From an uncultured Bacteroidales bacterium (lineage in GTDB: Bacteria; Bacteroidota; Bacteroidia; Bacteroidales; UBA932): DNA of 64,000 nucleotides. The stretch's first letter is position 1. The number at the start of each line of letters is the position of its first letter. Below the pieces are notes generated by a model. The model was not told the DNA's origin and searched no databases. It saw only the letters and a list, made by a program, of their open reading frames with translations. The translations under genes were made by a program, and so were the position numbers. Shown here in pieces: positions 45,883 through 55,065 of the stretch. Location: NCBI GenBank assembly GCA_949289565.1, contig CASEOO010000030.1, positions 81,813 through 145,812 of the forward strand, given 5' to 3'.

Positions 45883-47315
45883 CAAGGCTTGTCCTGATAT
45901 TGGCCGCATGTTTCTGTGCAGGGACTATCTCTGCACAGGAGCTGCGGTTTTCTGAAATCTTCGGCTCGGGCATGGTCTTGCAGCGCGAGACTGAAATCGA
46001 ATTGAGAGGTGTTTGCGCACCGGGAGAAAGTGTTTCTGTTTCGACCAGCTGGCTTTCAGGGAAGCTCAGGACTTATGCCGGCGAAGACGGCAGATGGAGC
46101 GTCAGTATGCAGACGCCGGAGGCCTCGTTCGAACCCCAGTCCATTGCCGCGAAAAGCGGCAGGGAAACAGCAGTGCTCGAGGATGTCCTCATCGGCGATG
46201 TCTGGTTTGTCGGCGGGCAGAGCAATATGCAGATGAATTTCCGCGGAAATCCGGACCAGCCGGTGAACAGGGCGCAGGAGATTCTTCTGGATGCGCCGAA
46301 TCCGTCGATACGCCTGTTCCGGGTGAACAACAGCTGGTCTCTCGAACCTTCAGATGAAATGGCCACGGACAGCGGCTGGACTTATGCCGATCCGGAGAAC
46401 ATAAAAGAGTTCAGTGTGGCCGGCTATGTGTTCGGACTGCGTATTCAGAGGATTCTCGATATCCCGATAGGGCTTGTGCAGTCCGCTCACGGCGGTTCAA
46501 CTGCAGAGGCATGGATAGACAGGGAGACATTGGAAGAATTCGGAGAATTCGACCTGGATCTGGATGCCGGCAAAATAGATCCGATATGGTATGCCATGGA
46601 GCCGATGGTGCTGTACAACAAAATGCTGTATCCGCTGCTGCCTATGTCCGTGAAAGGCGTTATCTGGTATCAGGGCGAGTCTAATGTGTCCAGGCCGGAA
46701 CAGTATTCACGGCTTTTCCCTCTGCTGGTAGAGTCGTGGAGGCGGTATTTCAGAAATCCTGACATGCCTTTCTATTATGTCCAGATAGCCCCTTACGACC
46801 ATCCTGAATGCGAAAACTCCGCTTATTTCAGAGAAGTTCAGCTGGAGATGATGGACAAGATTCCAGGCTCGGGCATGGCAGTGACTATGGATGTGGGAGA
46901 GGAGAATGTCATCCACCCTGCAGAAAAAGAACTGGTCGGCGAACGTCTGGCATACTGGGCGCTGAACAAGACATACGGGCATGAAGCATTCGGATGCAGA
47001 GGCCCGGAGCTCAGATCCATGACAGTCAGCGACGGAAAAGCCGTGCTGAAATTTGACTATGCTCCGAACGGCCTGTCATTCTTCGGGAATGAGCCATCGG
47101 GTTTCGAAATAGCCGGAGAAGACAGGATATTTCATCCCGCACATGCCAGAATCGTCCCTGCATTCTGGGGAAACGAAGGCCTGGAGGTCTGGAGCGAGGA
47201 TGTGCCTGAGCCTGCGGCAGTCCGGTATTGTTTCAAGGATTTCGCCAAAGGCACTCTTTACAACACGGAAGGGCTTCCTGCATCATCATTCAGAACAGAT
47301 GACTGGCAGGAGTGA
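45879..47315 (+). CDS. Sialate O-acetylesterase-like SGNH esterase (SASA domain)
   Basis: Secreted esterase that removes acetyl groups from sugars. A signal peptide (ending TISAQE) precedes a small beta domain. The nucleophile serine is in VGGQSNMQMNF near residue 115, and IWYQGESN and the DVGEENVIHPAEK segment (histidine near residue 345) supply the rest of the SGNH site. 478 residues, normal for the family. Placed in a mannoside locus, it more likely strips O-acetyl groups that block GH92 than acts on sialic acid; this is inference. Confidence 0.9.
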   Translation: MTRLVLILAACFCAGTISAQELRFSEIFGSGMVLQRETEIELRGVCAPGESVSVSTSWLSGKLRTYAGEDGRWSVSMQTPEASFEPQSIAAKSGRETAVLEDVLIGDVWFVGGQSNMQMNFRGNPDQPVNRAQEILLDAPNPSIRLFRVNNSWSLEPSDEMATDSGWTYADPENIKEFSVAGYVFGLRIQRILDIPIGLVQSAHGGSTAEAWIDRETLEEFGEFDLDLDAGKIDPIWYAMEPMVLYNKMLYPLLPMSVKGVIWYQGESNVSRPEQYSRLFPLLVESWRRYFRNPDMPFYYVQIAPYDHPECENSAYFREVQLEMMDKIPGSGMAVTMDVGEENVIHPAEKELVGERLAYWALNKTYGHEAFGCRGPELRSMTVSDGKAVLKFDYAPNGLSFFGNEPSGFEIAGEDRIFHPAHARIVPAFWGNEGLEVWSEDVPEPAAVRYCFKDFAKGTLYNTEGLPASSFRTDDWQE

Positions 47316-47356
47316 ACGTGAAATAACGTATTTTTGAACCATTAATTGATAAAATT

Positions 47357-48469
47357 ATGAAATCCATGTTTTTTGCAGCTGTCATAGCTGTCTCGGCCAT
47401 GGCATTCTCTTCTTGTTCTTCGAGAGAGAGCCAGCCTCGTGAAGTCAGGATAGACCAGGAATTTGCCGACATGTACATGAAAGAATCCGGTGGAGTGACC
47501 GGGGCTGACGGCACCATATCCATTCTTCTTGATGACGGAAGCTCCCTGTTCATGACTGGCGACTGTTTCGCCGGGACAGTCGAGGACGGAAAGATTTCTT
47601 ATGATACTCCTATGCTCCGCAATTCCCTGATTCACATCAGCAAGGACGGGAAAAACTTAGGCTCTATTTTCGGCGGAACTCCTGAAAACCCTGAAACACT
47701 CTGCATACCTGCCGAGGCTGATACATCCAGATTCGTTTACTGGTACTGGCCAGGCCATGGGTTCCAGCTCGGAAACACGCTTTTCCTTTATATGACCAAA
47801 TTTTATCAGGCCGAGGACGGCCAATGGGGATTCAGGTTCGACGGCACGGATCTGGTCAGGCTGGACATGGAGAACTACGATGTCATCTCTCAGCATGAAG
47901 TTTATGACGGCTCTGCCGAAATCCATTGGGGGCACAGTGTGCTGAAAGACGGCGGTAAATACTATATTTACGGGACTCGTTCGGGGATTTATTACGACCC
48001 TGCCCAGCTTTTCGTGTCGGAAGCGGCATTCTCAGAGGACTCTGAGGCGCCTCTGTCAGTCAGATATTATGACGGACAAGGCTGGAATCCCGACCCTGCG
48101 TCAGCTGTTCCTTGCAATGGCCCTGCTGTGTCTGTCTCAGAACAGTTTTCCGTGTTTAAATATAAAGATACATATGTCCTGCTGACCCAGAGCCGCGACC
48201 AGACAGGGGAAATATGGTCATTCACCTCAGATTCGCCGGCCGGCCCATGGAATAACGGAAAGCTGCTGTATGTGACTCATGAGCAGGAAGATCCGGAGCT
48301 CTTCACCTACAATGCCATGGCGCATCCGCAGTTTATCAATGACAGGAACGAGCTGCTTATCAATTACAATATCAACAGTTATAATCTTAAGCGTCCGTAT
48401 GACGAGGTCTGGACATACCGCCCTGTGTTCCTGCGTGTCCCTATGGAGATGATACTGCCGGAAAAATAA
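47357..48469 (+). CDS. Beta-propeller lipoprotein (DUF5005/DUF4185-like)
   Basis: Lipoprotein (AFSSC, cysteine at residue 20) with repeats resembling a five-bladed propeller. The opening VTGADGTISILLDDGSSLFMTGDCFAG matches the start of DUF5005/DUF4185-type domains as I remember them (DG-S-L-W-L-F-GD-F). Blades such as EIHWGHSVLKDGGKYYIYGT and GPAVSVSEQFSVFKYKDTYV follow, and this fold is related to GH43-type hydrolases. No GH43 catalytic set is evident. It may be a glycosidase or a binding protein. 41 bp after the esterase gene. Confidence 0.7.
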   Translation: MKSMFFAAVIAVSAMAFSSCSSRESQPREVRIDQEFADMYMKESGGVTGADGTISILLDDGSSLFMTGDCFAGTVEDGKISYDTPMLRNSLIHISKDGKNLGSIFGGTPENPETLCIPAEADTSRFVYWYWPGHGFQLGNTLFLYMTKFYQAEDGQWGFRFDGTDLVRLDMENYDVISQHEVYDGSAEIHWGHSVLKDGGKYYIYGTRSGIYYDPAQLFVSEAAFSEDSEAPLSVRYYDGQGWNPDPASAVPCNGPAVSVSEQFSVFKYKDTYVLLTQSRDQTGEIWSFTSDSPAGPWNNGKLLYVTHEQEDPELFTYNAMAHPQFINDRNELLINYNINSYNLKRPYDEVWTYRPVFLRVPMEMILPEK

Positions 48470-48479
48470 AATTCTGTAT

Positions 48480-49628
48480 ATGGGCAAGTCAAATATCAGC
48501 AAGGTCCTGCCGGTGCTTTTCGGATTCTTCGTCATGGGTTTCTGTGACGTGGCGGGAATCGCGACCAGCTATGTGAAGCAGGATTTCGGACTGAGCGAGA
48601 CCATGGCGGGATTTATCCCGTCCATGGTTTTCATCTGGTTTCTTCTGCTTTCCATCCCTGCCGCCGTCTGGATGAACAGGCTGGGCAGGAAGACGATGGT
48701 GATGCTGAGCAATGTCATAACATTCGCCGGCATGCTGATCCCGTTTGTCAGCTACAATTTCGTCACATGCATGACTGGATTTGTGCTCCTGGGCATAGGA
48801 AACACTATTCTTCAGGTTTCCCTGAATCCTCTGCTGACGAATGTAGTCTCAGGGGAGAGGCTTTCAAGCATGCTTACTGCCGGGCAGGTGATCAAGGCTG
48901 TTTCATCTTTCTGCGGCCCGTTCATAGCCGCATTTGCACTGGGTGTGCTGGGAGAATGGAGATATTTGTTCCCGATATTCGCAGGCATCACGCTTGTATC
49001 CACTCTCTGGCTTATGTTCACTGAACTGCCGAAAGAGACCGTGCCTTCGGAGACTTCGTCTGCGGGAGCAGTGTTCTCCATACTGAAAGACAAGACTATA
49101 CTTCTGCTTTTTCTGGGCATTTTCTTCATAGTGGGAGTGGATGTAGGCACGAATACTGTCGCGCCGAAACTTTTGATTGAACGTGAAGGCCTTCCGGTGG
49201 ACCAGGCAGGCCTCGGCGCCAGCCTGTATTTCGTATGTCGTACAGCAGGGGCTTTGCTGGGGTCGTTCCTTCTGGCTAAAATAAGCGATACGACTTATTT
49301 CAGAGTGAATATTCTGGCAGCCTTGGCCGCAATATGCCTGCTTTTCTTCGCTGAAAGCACAGTTTTCATCATGGTCCTGATAGGCTGCGTGGGCTTTTTC
49401 TGCTCCAGCATATTCTCAGTCATTTATTCCCAGGCTTTGAAATGCCGTCCTGACAGGGCCAACGAGATTTCCGGCCTGATGATAATGGGAGTATGCGGCG
49501 GAGCGGTCATTCCGCCTCTGATGGGTGTGCTGGCAGATGCCATAGGAAATCAGACAGGCTCGATTGTCGTTATTGCCGCAGGCATCCTGTATCTGGCGGC
49601 CTGCTCGTTCCTGATAAAAAGAAGATAA
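48480..49628 (+). CDS. MFS sugar transporter
   Basis: Inner-membrane carrier of the major facilitator superfamily, about twelve helices over 382 residues. The loop MNRLGRKTMVMLSN after helix 2 is the MFS motif A region, and the sequence resembles fucose/glucose-galactose permeases. It follows the surface enzymes in the same direction, 10 bp after the propeller gene, and probably brings the released mannose (or small mannoside) into the cytoplasm for the ROK kinase. Confidence 0.87.
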   Translation: MGKSNISKVLPVLFGFFVMGFCDVAGIATSYVKQDFGLSETMAGFIPSMVFIWFLLLSIPAAVWMNRLGRKTMVMLSNVITFAGMLIPFVSYNFVTCMTGFVLLGIGNTILQVSLNPLLTNVVSGERLSSMLTAGQVIKAVSSFCGPFIAAFALGVLGEWRYLFPIFAGITLVSTLWLMFTELPKETVPSETSSAGAVFSILKDKTILLLFLGIFFIVGVDVGTNTVAPKLLIEREGLPVDQAGLGASLYFVCRTAGALLGSFLLAKISDTTYFRVNILAALAAICLLFFAESTVFIMVLIGCVGFFCSSIFSVIYSQALKCRPDRANEISGLMIMGVCGGAVIPPLMGVLADAIGNQTGSIVVIAAGILYLAACSFLIKRR

Positions 49629-49648
49629 GTGAGGAGTGGGTGGGTCAA

Positions 49649-49740
49649 AAGTCACGAAGTGACCGCGACTGGAAGGAGCGAGATCCCCCTAATAGGGGGT
49701 GCAGGGGGTTAGGATGGGGTCAGTCTTTCGAAGAAAGACT
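49649..49740. repeat. GC-rich extragenic palindrome cluster between convergent genes
   Basis: Three small inverted repeats follow one another: GTCAC-GAA-GTGAC at about 49651-49663, a CCCCCT/AGGGGG pair at about 49685-49699, and an 8-bp stem (49722-49729 with 49733-49740). The block fills the gap between the MFS and GntR genes. The last stem may terminate either transcript. The composition resembles short interspersed extragenic repeats. Confidence 0.45.
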
Positions 49741-49741
49741 T

Positions 49742-50473
49742 TCAGTCATTTGTGAATTCTATCGAATAGGCGAAACTGTCAGCCCTGTAATAGCCGATGT
49801 TGTACTCCACCGGGATATTGTCCCTGTCCAGGACGAATCTCTTGCGGACCAGCACCGGCTCTCCTTCCCCTATGCCGAGCTTTACGGCCATCTCTGCACT
49901 TGCTCCTCGTGCGAACACAGTTTCTTTCGAAGTCTTCACCACTACGCCATATTTCTTTTCCAGTATTTCGTACAGCGGTACGGACATGTCTTCTTCCACG
50001 GTGACAGGAATGGCAGGGTTGAAGTATGAAATGAAGTAGACGAACGGAAGCCCGGGTTTGCCGCGGAGTCTTTCCAGGCACAAAAGCTGTTTCCCGTTCT
50101 TTATACCGAAGAATTTCAACGCTTCTTCAGGCGCTGTTTTATAGCTCATGTGCAGTTCGAAATTCTGCACCTGCATGCCCTGCGCCCGCATTTCCTGCGA
50201 GAAGCTTTTCCAGTTTCTGGCATTGCTCATGACATTCTGCGGAGCCACTGTGGTCCCATAGCCTTTTTTCCTGACGAGCAGGCCCTCTGTCACTAATTTG
50301 TTTATGGCCTGGCGCAGGGTGTTTCTGGATATGTTCATCTCTTTCGAGAGTTCCACTTCGTTCGGAAGAAGCTTGCCTTTCCTGTATTCCTCCTGCCGTA
50401 TCAGGCCTCTGATGTATTCTTCGGCCTGTACATGAAGCGGTGTGGATGAGTTATGGTCTAAATTGTACCCCAT
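49742..50473 (-). CDS. GntR-family transcriptional regulator (HutC/UTRA type)
   Basis: Ligand-responsive repressor or activator. The N-terminal winged helix has LSKEMNISRNTLRQAINKLV and LVRKKGYGTTVA. The UTRA ligand domain follows (RGKPGLPFVYFISYFNP, then RKRFVLDRDNIPVEYNIGYY), which in this group binds a sugar phosphate or similar small molecule. ATG 50473 gives 243 residues; the frame upstream would begin with TTG inside the operator. It converges on the mannoside operon and is its probable regulator. Confidence 0.9.
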   Translation of the reverse strand: MGYNLDHNSSTPLHVQAEEYIRGLIRQEEYRKGKLLPNEVELSKEMNISRNTLRQAINKLVTEGLLVRKKGYGTTVAPQNVMSNARNWKSFSQEMRAQGMQVQNFELHMSYKTAPEEALKFFGIKNGKQLLCLERLRGKPGLPFVYFISYFNPAIPVTVEEDMSVPLYEILEKKYGVVVKTSKETVFARGASAEMAVKLGIGEGEPVLVRKRFVLDRDNIPVEYNIGYYRADSFAYSIEFTND

Positions 50474-50475
50474 AG

Positions 50476-50501
50476 TTTGTTCAGAGTTATGTCTGAACAA
50501 A
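50476..50501. promoter_or_regulatory. Near-ideal palindromic operator in front of the GntR gene
   Basis: Two perfect 10-bp arms, TTTGTTCAGA (50476-50485) and TCTGAACAAA (50492-50501), with 6 bp between. It lies 2 bp before the ATG and overlaps the promoter box, as expected for an autoregulatory operator. Confidence 0.75.
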
Positions 50502-50505
50502 GATA
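50498..50505 (-). promoter_or_regulatory. Predicted -7 box of the GntR gene
   Basis: TATCTTTG on the minus strand; its last four bases are the start of the palindrome, so regulator binding would block RNA polymerase. Confidence 0.65.
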
Positions 50506-50583
50506 AAAATATCCTCCCGAAATTCCAAGCCGGCTATTCTTCTTGTTTCTTTGTGCATATTTCTTTATAAATACAAATTTTAG

Positions 50584-50591
50584 TATTTTTG
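50584..50591 (+). promoter_or_regulatory. Predicted -7 box of the PBP1A-ddl-prmC run
   Basis: TATTTTTG, 38 bp before ATG 50630. Confidence 0.5.
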
Positions 50592-50629
50592 CCTGCTGAT
50601 TCCGTTTATTGCAGTAGAATGTTTGTTTT

Positions 50630-52966
50630 ATGAAAGAAATAACGAAAAAGAGAATAGTCAGATGGTTCTGGATTATCCTTCTTGTACCGATAACGTGTGT
50701 CATCCTGCTGATACTGGCAGTATGGGCTTTTGCAGACATACCTTCTTTCGAGGAGCTGGAGAATCCTGAAAGCAAGCTCGCCACCCAGGTAATCGCAGAG
50801 GACGGGGAGATCCTGACTACATTTCACATAGAAAACAGGTCATATGTGAGCTATGACGAACTGTCTCCATATCTGATACAGGCGGCTGTGGCCACTGAGG
50901 ATGTCAGATTTTATTCGCATTCAGGCATCGATTTCCAGAGTCTGGCCAGGGTGCTTGTCAAAACTCTGCTGATGAATGACTCCAGCCAGGGCGGAGGAAG
51001 CACCATCACCCAGCAGCTGGCGAAGACGCTCTACCCGCGCGAAGACCTCAGCGGGACATTCCGCCACTTCAAGATGGTGTGGACGAAATTGAAAGAATGG
51101 ATCACTGCCGTGAAGCTGGAAAGAAACTACACGAAAAGCGAAATCCTGACCATGTACATGAATGCCGTCTTTTTCGGGAGCAATGCATATGGCATCAAGA
51201 CAGCGTCGCAGACATTTTTCTCGAAGAATCCGTCTGAGCTGACAGCAGAGGAGAGCGCCATGCTGGTGGGAATGGTGAACAAGCCTACCAGATACAATCC
51301 TGTGCTCAACCCGGACAAGGCTCTCGGCAGAAGAAATTTCGTCCTGAAGCAGATGGCGAAGGCAGGATACCTGACAGACAGCGCCGCTGATTCCATAAGC
51401 AATATTCCTATCACCCTCGCATATCAGGTGCAGGACCACAATGCCGGGCTCGCCCCTTATTTCAGAGACATGCTCCGCAGAACCATGAATGCGAAACAGC
51501 CGAAACGCTCGTCCTACAGTGTATATGAAGATTATAAAGTCGATTCACTCCAGTGGGCTGACAACGACCTGTACGGATGGCTTCACAAGAACACGAAAGC
51601 GGACGGGACTCCGTACAGCCTGGACAGGGACGGCCTCCGCATATATACTACTATTAATTACAAGATGCAGCAGTATGCCGAGGAAGCCGTGGCCGAGCAT
51701 CTGGGCCTGGACTTGCAGCAGAGTTTCTGGAGAGACCAGAGGAGCAAGGTGAACAAGCCGTTCTCGAACGATATCGACAAGGCAACGATAGACCGTCTGA
51801 TGGCGCAGGCGCGCAGATGGAGCGACAGATACCGCATCATGAAAGCCAGAGGTGCATCCGAGCAGGAAATTAAACGCAGTTTCGGCGAGCGGACGAAGAT
51901 GCGTGTCTTCTCATGGAATGAACGCGGCTATATCGACACCCTGATGACACCGGACGACTCCATCAGGTATTACAAGGCGCATCTGCGTGCCGCATTCATG
52001 GCCATAGAACCAGAAACAGGGCATGTTAAGGCATATGTCGGCGGCCCTGACTACAGGTACTTCAAATATGACAATGTCCGTCAGGGGAAACGCCAGGTGG
52101 GCTCGACTGTCAAGCCTTTCCTCTACACCCTCGCCATGCAGGAAGGCATGACACCTTGCGACCAGGTGGTGAATGTCCCTCAGACATTCATAGTCGGGGA
52201 TGACACATGGACGCCGCAGAGTACTGACAGCGATGAATGGATAGGGCAGACAGTCACCCTGAAGTGGGGGCTGACGAAGAGCAGCAACAATATTTCCGCA
52301 TATCTCATGAAGCAGTTCGGTCCTCACGCGATGGCCGAAATGATGCGCAAAATGGGTATTGGAAGCCATATAGACGAGGTGCCGTCACTATGTGTAGGGC
52401 CTGCCGACCTGTCTCTGTACGAGATGGTTTCTGCATATAACACCTTCCCTTCGCGCGGTGTCTATGTAGAGCCTCTTTTTGTGACCAGGATAGAGGACAA
52501 CATGGGAAACCTGCTGGCTGAATTCACAAATGAGAAACGCGAAGCCATCAGCGAGCAGACAGCATATCTGATGGCGAACCTGATGCAGGGAGTGGTGACG
52601 GGAGGAACTGCTGTGAGGCTGCGCTACAAGTATCACCTGATGGGAGAGATAGCCGGAAAGACAGGCACTACGAATGATCAGGCAGACGGCTGGTTCATCG
52701 GCTATACTCCGGCGCTGACTGCCGGTGTATGGGTAGGCGCTGAAGACAGGCAGATCCATTTTGAGTCGCTTGCGCTCGGACAGGGTTCAAACATGGCCCT
52801 CCCGATATGGGGCATTTTCATGAACAAGGTGATCAAGGACGGGACGCTGGGCATCACCGGAGAGGAAAAATTCATGGCCCCTGCCGGGATGCATCTGAAT
52901 CTGGACTGCGACGGCAGCGATGCTGATGTGGTGACCGGCGGCAGAAGCGAAGATTTTTTTAATTGA
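50630..52966 (+). CDS. Class A penicillin-binding protein (PBP1A-like)
   Basis: Bifunctional enzyme that polymerises and cross-links peptidoglycan. A short cytoplasmic tail and one membrane helix (IILLVPITCVILLILAVWAF) lead into the GT51 transglycosylase domain with ATEDVRFYSHSGID and GGGSTITQQLAKTL. The transpeptidase domain has SxxK in VGSTVKPFLYTLAM, SxN in TKSSNNISAYL and KTG in AGKTGTTNDQADGW. 778 residues, normal. The stop is 2 bp before the ddl ATG, so the two wall genes are coupled. Confidence 0.95.
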   Translation: MKEITKKRIVRWFWIILLVPITCVILLILAVWAFADIPSFEELENPESKLATQVIAEDGEILTTFHIENRSYVSYDELSPYLIQAAVATEDVRFYSHSGIDFQSLARVLVKTLLMNDSSQGGGSTITQQLAKTLYPREDLSGTFRHFKMVWTKLKEWITAVKLERNYTKSEILTMYMNAVFFGSNAYGIKTASQTFFSKNPSELTAEESAMLVGMVNKPTRYNPVLNPDKALGRRNFVLKQMAKAGYLTDSAADSISNIPITLAYQVQDHNAGLAPYFRDMLRRTMNAKQPKRSSYSVYEDYKVDSLQWADNDLYGWLHKNTKADGTPYSLDRDGLRIYTTINYKMQQYAEEAVAEHLGLDLQQSFWRDQRSKVNKPFSNDIDKATIDRLMAQARRWSDRYRIMKARGASEQEIKRSFGERTKMRVFSWNERGYIDTLMTPDDSIRYYKAHLRAAFMAIEPETGHVKAYVGGPDYRYFKYDNVRQGKRQVGSTVKPFLYTLAMQEGMTPCDQVVNVPQTFIVGDDTWTPQSTDSDEWIGQTVTLKWGLTKSSNNISAYLMKQFGPHAMAEMMRKMGIGSHIDEVPSLCVGPADLSLYEMVSAYNTFPSRGVYVEPLFVTRIEDNMGNLLAEFTNEKREAISEQTAYLMANLMQGVVTGGTAVRLRYKYHLMGEIAGKTGTTNDQADGWFIGYTPALTAGVWVGAEDRQIHFESLALGQGSNMALPIWGIFMNKVIKDGTLGITGEEKFMAPAGMHLNLDCDGSDADVVTGGRSEDFFN

Positions 52967-52968
52967 TT

Positions 52969-53979
52969 ATGAAATACAGCACGATTGCAGTGATTTATGG
53001 CAGCGATTCTTCAGAATGGGAGATATCCTGCCGCAGCGGTGAATTCGTCTCCTCCCGTATTGACGGGTCCAGATATGATGTTTATGAAATTTTTGCCCGT
53101 TTCGGGCAATGGTCTCTCGTCGCTTACAGGAAAAAGAATTCTGTGAGAGTGATATTGCCCGAAGGGCACCGGCCGCAGATAGACAAGACTGACTTCTCAG
53201 CCGAGGTGGCAGGAGAAAAGGTCAAGTTCGACTATGCGTATATCATGCAGCATGGAAATCCAGGAGAGAACGGCCTGATGCAGGGCTATCTTGAAATGCT
53301 GGGCATTCCGTTCAGCAGCTGCAGCTCATTTGTTTCGGCCATTACATTCGACAAGTTCACATGCAAGAACTATCTCAGGGATGTGGACTATGTTAAATGC
53401 GCCGATGATGTGTTCATAAGGCAGGGCGAGGTGACTCCTGACCTGTCGCGTAAAGTCATAGGCCGGCTGGGGCTTCCTCTTTTCGTCAAGCCTACTGACG
53501 GCGGCTCAAGTTTCGGAGTGGTGAAGGTGAAGAGAGAGGAGGATTTCGACGATGCCGTGAAAGAGGCCTTTTCAGAAGGGAAAATGATTATCGCCGAGAA
53601 GTTCATTCCTGGCAGGGAGCTTACAGACGCCGTGTATTTTGATGGCAAGGAGCTGGTGGCGCTGCCTGTCATAGAGATAGTGACTGATCATGAATTCTTC
53701 GACTATGACGCCAAGTACAACGGATTCAGTGACGAAATCTGCCCGGCTCCCATATCGCAGGAACTGACTGGAAAGATACAGGATGCATCTAAGAAAATTT
53801 ATCAGAGACTCGGGTGCTCCGGTGTCGTGAGGGTGGACTACATCCTGTCAGGAGATGACCTTTATTTCCTGGAAGTCAATACTATCCCTGGAATGACCAG
53901 TGCATCGCTTGTCCCGAAGATGGTCAGGACTGCCGGTCTGGATATCACGGACTTCCTGACGGAAATAATTGAAGGGTGA
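52969..53979 (+). CDS. ddl: D-alanine--D-alanine ligase
   Basis: Makes the D-Ala-D-Ala dipeptide of peptidoglycan with ATP. The ATP-grasp motifs are visible: MQHGNPGENGLMQGYLEML, FVKPTDGGSSFGVVKV, EKFIPGRELTDAVY and DYILSGDDLYFLEVNTIPGM. ATG 52969 gives 336 residues; the TTG two codons earlier overlaps the previous stop. Second gene of the PBP-ddl-prmC run. Confidence 0.95.
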   Translation: MKYSTIAVIYGSDSSEWEISCRSGEFVSSRIDGSRYDVYEIFARFGQWSLVAYRKKNSVRVILPEGHRPQIDKTDFSAEVAGEKVKFDYAYIMQHGNPGENGLMQGYLEMLGIPFSSCSSFVSAITFDKFTCKNYLRDVDYVKCADDVFIRQGEVTPDLSRKVIGRLGLPLFVKPTDGGSSFGVVKVKREEDFDDAVKEAFSEGKMIIAEKFIPGRELTDAVYFDGKELVALPVIEIVTDHEFFDYDAKYNGFSDEICPAPISQELTGKIQDASKKIYQRLGCSGVVRVDYILSGDDLYFLEVNTIPGMTSASLVPKMVRTAGLDITDFLTEIIEG

Positions 53980-54021
53980 TTCTGCCTTCTGTCCAGCCAC
54001 ATCTTCTCGGAGAAAGGCGCT

Positions 54022-54885
54022 ATGCTGCTGAAATCTTATATCAAATATGCGGAGGGAAAGCTGTCTCCTGTTTATGGGGACAGGGAGGCTTCTGCCATAG
54101 TGCGTGCACTTTGCTGCTCGGTGCTCGGAGTGCCGGGCTGGATTTGTGCGACAGAGCCGGAGTTCGAGGTTTCCGATGCAGATGCGGCCCGTCTCGAACA
54201 CTGCCTGCAGCGTCTGTCCGGATGTGAACCTCTCCAGTATGTTTTGGGAAAAACCGAATTCTGCGGCCTGGAATTCCATGTCGATTCATCTGTACTGATA
54301 CCGCGGCCGGAGACGGAACTCCTTTGCCGTACATTGCTGGAGGAAACAGTCCCTGCCATGGGGCTGAAATCGCCGAAGATTCTTGATTTGTGCACCGGCT
54401 CAGGATGCATAGCCTGGACTCTGGCCCATTATATCCCTGACTCAGAGGTCACCGGTGCAGATTTGTCTGCCGAAGCGCTTGAAACAGCTTCTTCTCAAAA
54501 TATACCAGGCAATGCTCCTGAATTCCTTCTTATGGATGTCCTGTCTCCGCAGGACAATGTCAGAGCCGCCCTGGGAGGCAGATGTTTTGACATCATCGTC
54601 AGCAATCCTCCATATGTCAGAAACAAGGAAAAGGCCCTTATGCACCGCAATGTCCTGGACTATGAGCCGGAAATGGCCCTTTTCGTTCCTGACGAAGACC
54701 CTTTGCTGTTTTACCGGGCCATTGCCGCAATCGCGGCAGAACATTTGGCCGCTGGCGGGCATGGCGCAGTGGAGATAAACGAAGCTTTCGGAGAAGAAGT
54801 GAGAAGGCTGTTTCTGGATTCCGGCTTTGGAGATGCACGCGTGCAAACGGATATGTCCGGGCGTGACCGCTATGTATTTTTCTAA
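54022..54885 (+). CDS. prmC: Release factor glutamine methyltransferase
   Basis: Methylates the glutamine of the GGQ motif in release factors RF1 and RF2 using S-adenosylmethionine. The SAM site is ILDLCTGSGCIAWTL and the hallmark NPPY is in IVSNPPYVRNKEK, with RPETELL before it. 287 residues, normal. It lies 42 bp after ddl and is followed by a small hairpin. Confidence 0.95.
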   Translation: MLLKSYIKYAEGKLSPVYGDREASAIVRALCCSVLGVPGWICATEPEFEVSDADAARLEHCLQRLSGCEPLQYVLGKTEFCGLEFHVDSSVLIPRPETELLCRTLLEETVPAMGLKSPKILDLCTGSGCIAWTLAHYIPDSEVTGADLSAEALETASSQNIPGNAPEFLLMDVLSPQDNVRAALGGRCFDIIVSNPPYVRNKEKALMHRNVLDYEPEMALFVPDEDPLLFYRAIAAIAAEHLAAGGHGAVEINEAFGEEVRRLFLDSGFGDARVQTDMSGRDRYVFF

Positions 54886-54929
54886 TTTACAGCACTTTCT
54901 GATTTTTGGTTTTCTTTATGGGAAAGCAC

Positions 54930-54953
54930 TCTCCAAACGGCTTGGAGATTTTC
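54930..54953 (+). terminator. Possible terminator behind prmC
   Basis: 7-bp stem (54930-54936 with 54942-54948), loop of five bases, then four T. Weak, 44 bp past the prmC stop. Confidence 0.45.
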
Positions 54954-55065
54954 CTGACATATTTTCGCGCTCCGGATGTCCTGCAGCCGTTTTTTTCGAA
55001 TTAAACGTTTAATTCTTGCCAACACGGATAGCTTTTGCTCCCTTTGCAGAAAAATTTGAGAGGGT

